From positions 1 through 64,000 of the forward strand of contig UCLR01000026.1 of NCBI GenBank assembly GCA_900473415.1: DNA of 64,000 nucleotides, read 5' to 3'. Numbering within the stretch: the stretch's first letter is position 1; the number at the start of each line of letters is the position of its first letter. The notes beneath the pieces are model-generated. The model made no database searches and was not told the DNA's origin. It worked only from the letters and a program-made list of their open reading frames with translations. Below, one piece after another: positions 61,302 to 64,000 of this stretch. A program made the translations under genes and the position numbers. The stretch comes from Hyphomicrobiales bacterium (lineage in GTDB: Bacteria; Pseudomonadota; Alphaproteobacteria; Rhizobiales; Beijerinckiaceae).

Positions 61302-63215
61302 ATGATGATGCAGGGCATCCGCAAGGCGGGTCAGGGTTTCCTTGGGAAACTCATCATCGCCATCATGTTCGGCTTCCTCATCATGTCCTTCGCGATCTGG
61401 GGCGTGGGCGACATTTTCCGCGGCTATGGCCGCAACGAGGTGGCGAAGGTCGGCAAGACCGAGATCGGCCTCGAGCAGATGCGCACGACCTATCAGAACG
61501 AGATCCAGAACCTGACGCGCCAGCAGCGCCGCCAGATCTCGCCGGAGATGGCGCGTGCCTATGGCATCGACCGGCAGGTGCTCTCCCGCCTGCTCAGCGA
61601 GGCGACGCTCGACCAGACGGCGCAGAGCATGCGGCTCGCGGTTTCCGACGAGACCATCCGCAACCTGATCTTCGACGATCCGGTCTTCCGTGATGCCTCG
61701 GGCCAGTTCTCGGCCGCCCGTTTCAACGAGCTGCTGCGCTCGAACGGCTATACCGAGCAGAGCTATGTCGCGCTCCAGCGCTCCACGATCCTGCGCCAGC
61801 AGCTCGGCGAGATGCTGATCGGCGGCCTCACCGCGCCGGTCACGCTGCAGGAGCTGGGCAGCCGGCTGCGCAACGAGAAGCGCTCGATCACCTTCGCGCG
61901 CATGCCGGCGAGCGCCGCGGGCGAGATCGCCGCGGCGACCGAAGACCAGCTCAAGACCTTCTTCAATGACCGCAAGATCGCCTTCCGCGCGCCGGAATTC
62001 CGCACCGCCGACATCCTGGCGATCACGGCCGAGGCCCTGGCGGACCCTGCCAAGGTCACCGATGAGGAGGCCAAGACCCGTTACGAGGCTCTGAAGGCCC
62101 AGCGCTTCACCACGGCCGAGACCCGCACCGTCCAGCAGATTTCCTTCCCCAACGCGGAGGAGGCAGCCGCCGCCAAGGCCAAGATCGACGACGGCGAGAC
62201 CTTCGACGAGATCGCCACCGAGCGGAACGTCGCCTTCAACGATCTGACCCTCGGCACCTTCACGCGCGAGCAGATCTTCGACCCGGCCGTGCGCGACGCG
62301 GCCTTCGCACTGGAGCAGGGAGGCGTCAGCGCCCCGGTGGCGAGCGCCTTCGGGACGGTGCTGCTGCGCGTCACCACCGTGAACGTCGCGCAGGTGCGCC
62401 CCTTCGAGGAGGTCGCCGCGGAGGTGAAGCAGGAGATCGCCACCGGCCGCGCCGCCAGCAGGGTCACCGAGCTGCACGACAAGATCGAGGACCAGCGGGC
62501 CGGCGCCCGGCCGCTCGCCGAGATCGCCAAGGAGTTCGGCTTGACGCTGCGCAGCGCCGGGCCGATGAGCGCGAGCCTCGCCAAGCCGGACGGAAAGCAG
62601 GAAGAGGCCCTGCCCGGCGGCGACCCCACGCTGCAGGCGATCTTCCGCTCGGATATCGGCGTCGACAACGAGGCGATCCGCCTGCCCCGCGACAGCGGCT
62701 ATGTCTGGTTCGACGTCACCAAGATCGACCCGGCGCGCGACCGCGGCTTCGACGAGGTCAAGGCCGAAGTGGAGAAGCAGTGGCGTGCGGACGAGACCGC
62801 CGCAAAGCTCTCGGCCAAGGCGCGCGAGCTCGTCGAGCGGCTCGACAAGGGCGAGAGCTTTGACGCCGTCGCGGCTTCCGCCGGGCTCACCATCGAGACC
62901 GCCGCCGATATCGGCCGACAGGACCAGCGCGCCGAGCTGCCCGCCGGCGTCGTCAGCCAGGTCTTTGGCACTGCGGTGGGCAAGAGCAATTCCTCGGCCG
63001 GCGCGGATGGCGGACGCATCCTGTTCAAGGTCGATTCGGCCACCGTCCCGCCCTACCTCCGGACGACGCAAGAGGCTGCGAATTTCGAGCGCGTCCTGTC
63101 GTCGAGCATGAGCGAGGATGTCCTGCTGCAATACGTCGCCTTCCGGCAGACGCAGCTCGGCGTCCGCATCAACGAGGCCGCCTTCCGCAACGCCACGGGC
63201 GGGACGCAGAATTGA
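61302..63215 (+). CDS. PpiD-type periplasmic peptidyl-prolyl isomerase/foldase
   Basis: 637 residues anchored by an N-terminal transmembrane helix (KLIIAIMFGFLIMSFAIWGVGDIF) with a SurA-like N-terminal chaperone domain (VAKVGKTEIGLEQMRTTYQNEI) and a parvulin-like region (VQQISFPNAEEAAAAKAKIDDGETFDEIA... GVSAPVASAFGTVLLRV). It assists folding of exported proteins near the Sec translocon. A second, weaker parvulin-like module may follow (FDVTKIDPARDRGFDEVKAEVEKQW). Start at the first ATG of a MMM-like MMMQG; the internal ATGs are alternatives. The trpE ATG is 2 bp after its stop, a gene pair common in Rhizobiales. Confidence 0.92.
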   Translation: MMMQGIRKAGQGFLGKLIIAIMFGFLIMSFAIWGVGDIFRGYGRNEVAKVGKTEIGLEQMRTTYQNEIQNLTRQQRRQISPEMARAYGIDRQVLSRLLSEATLDQTAQSMRLAVSDETIRNLIFDDPVFRDASGQFSAARFNELLRSNGYTEQSYVALQRSTILRQQLGEMLIGGLTAPVTLQELGSRLRNEKRSITFARMPASAAGEIAAATEDQLKTFFNDRKIAFRAPEFRTADILAITAEALADPAKVTDEEAKTRYEALKAQRFTTAETRTVQQISFPNAEEAAAAKAKIDDGETFDEIATERNVAFNDLTLGTFTREQIFDPAVRDAAFALEQGGVSAPVASAFGTVLLRVTTVNVAQVRPFEEVAAEVKQEIATGRAASRVTELHDKIEDQRAGARPLAEIAKEFGLTLRSAGPMSASLAKPDGKQEEALPGGDPTLQAIFRSDIGVDNEAIRLPRDSGYVWFDVTKIDPARDRGFDEVKAEVEKQWRADETAAKLSAKARELVERLDKGESFDAVAASAGLTIETAADIGRQDQRAELPAGVVSQVFGTAVGKSNSSAGADGGRILFKVDSATVPPYLRTTQEAANFERVLSSSMSEDVLLQYVAFRQTQLGVRINEAAFRNATGGTQN

Positions 63216-63217
63216 CG

Positions 63218-64000
63218 ATGCAGCCCGTCGAAACCTTCGAGCGCTTCGCGCAGGTCTACGAGGCCGGCACGCCGCAGCTTCTGCGCCAGGTGCTGGTCGG
63301 CGATTGCGAGACGCCGGTCGCCGCCTTCCTGAAGCTCAGGCACGCCACTAACGGCCCCGCTTTCCTGCTCGAATCGGTCGAGGGCGGCGCGGTCCGCGGA
63401 CGCTACTCGATGATCGGGCTGGAGCCGGACCTGATCTGGCGCTGCCATCACGGGGAGGCCGCGCTCTGCCGCCCGGCGCTGGGCGAGGACTTCCTGCCCG
63501 ATCCGCGCCCGGCCTTCGAGAGCCTGCGGGCGCTGCTCGACGAGAGCATGATTCCCGAGGTCGAGGGCTTGCCGCCGATGGCGGCCGGCGTCTTCGGCTA
63601 TCTCGGCTACGACATGGTGCGGCTGATGGAGCGGCTGCCCGACCCCAAGGAGACGGGAACGGGCGTGCCCGACGCCATCCTGACGCGGCCGACGCTGATG
63701 GTGGTGTTCGATTCGGTGCGCGACGAGATCCATGTCGTGACGCCGGTGCGGCACCGGCCCGGCACCTCGGCCCGCCAGGCCTATGAGCAGGCGCAGGAGC
63801 GGCTGGAAGCGGTCGTGAGCGCGCTGGAAGGTCCCCTCCCCGCCGAGGCCGAGATCGACATCGCGAACCTGCCGGAACCGGCCAGGATCTCGAACACGAG
63901 CGAAGCCGAGTTCCACGAGATGGTCGCGAAGGCGAAGGAGTACATCCGCGCCGGCGACATCTTCCAGGTGGTGCTGTCGCAGCGCTTCGAGGCGCCCTTC
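63218..64000 (+). CDS. trpE: Anthranilate synthase component I (partial, runs off window)
   Basis: The first 261 codons of a chorismate-using enzyme, open to the window edge. The frame begins MQPVETFERFAQVYEAGTPQ and contains the TrpE N-terminal features FLLESVEGG...RGRYSMIGLEPD (tryptophan-feedback site region), AAGVFGYLGYDMVRLMERLP, and the start of the catalytic core SEAEFHEMVAKAKEYIRAGDIFQVVLSQRF. It converts chorismate and ammonia or glutamine to anthranilate for Trp synthesis. Starts 2 bp after the ppiD stop, so no separate leader or attenuator can fit between. Downstream genes are outside the window. Confidence 0.95.
   Translation, partial: MQPVETFERFAQVYEAGTPQLLRQVLVGDCETPVAAFLKLRHATNGPAFLLESVEGGAVRGRYSMIGLEPDLIWRCHHGEAALCRPALGEDFLPDPRPAFESLRALLDESMIPEVEGLPPMAAGVFGYLGYDMVRLMERLPDPKETGTGVPDAILTRPTLMVVFDSVRDEIHVVTPVRHRPGTSARQAYEQAQERLEAVVSALEGPLPAEAEIDIANLPEPARISNTSEAEFHEMVAKAKEYIRAGDIFQVVLSQRFEAPF

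Noticed and set aside
61284-63131. 615-residue minus-strand frame opposite the ppiD gene
   Set aside because: Arg/Asp/Leu-rich shadow with no domain; the plus strand encodes a full PpiD.
63216-63217. Trp attenuator before trpE
   Set aside because: Only 2 bp separate the ppiD stop from the trpE ATG, leaving no room for a leader peptide.

Overview
The window is a GC-rich chromosomal segment, almost fully coding, from an alphaproteobacterium. The most likely source is a Hyphomicrobiales (Rhizobiales) member of the Bosea/Bradyrhizobium/Methylobacterium kind. That placement is inferred from typical gene runs of the order (tmk-holB-metG-tatD-MBL hydrolase; sdhE-mfd; recG-DUF502; glmU-glmS; tpiA-secG-pyrG; ppiD-trpE), from many GTG starts, and from a REP-like palindrome between mfd and sdhE. 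No prophage, insertion sequence, CRISPR array or rRNA was seen. One tRNA gene (Ser, UGA) is present.

Layout. 1-7449: a minus-strand housekeeping operon running rlpA-like, dacF, tmk, holB, metG, tatD, MBL hydrolase, with most stops overlapping the next start. 7865-10258: tRNA-Ser followed by an MBOAT O-acyltransferase and an overlapping membrane-anchored SGNH-like protein, probably an envelope or polysaccharide acylation pair. 10343-18644: a divergent catabolic/transport locus. On the left a GntR/FCD regulator, two paralogous Tat-type solute-binding proteins and an SDR; on the right an enolase-superfamily dehydratase, two sugar-type ABC permeases and two unrecognised proteins. No ABC ATPase is encoded here. 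18693-24075: amine oxidase coupled to a Na+/H+ antiporter, an MFS exporter, and a secreted major-royal-jelly-like protein behind an AT-rich promoter region with a perfect 17-bp palindrome. 24375-33006: a very large winged-helix/NTPase/TPR regulator divergent from a complete five-gene peptide-type ABC importer. 33021-39663: minus-strand enzymes typical of aldehyde and reactive-carbonyl chemistry (AKR, alpha/beta hydrolase, ABM monooxygenase, DJ-1/PfpI, SDR, ALDH) and a divergent Tat-exported VOC protein.

39731-50655: core genes mfd, sdhE, recG, DUF502, YbaN-like, glmS and glmU. 51007-54743: opgG/opgH for periplasmic glucan synthesis. 54760-57911: a VOC protein and the DUF350-DUF1190-glutathionylspermidine-synthase-like trio. 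58011-64000: pyrG, secG with two tandem terminators, tpiA, then divergently a PpiD-type foldase and the start of trpE, which runs off the window.

The less explored parts are: the SBP/permease/enolase locus with its two unknown proteins; the large STAND-like regulator beside the peptide importer; the DUF350-DUF1190-ATP-grasp trio; and a 60-bp copy of the mfd 3' end lying downstream of the MBOAT block. Functions were assigned by reading translated sequences and motifs only; no database search was possible.
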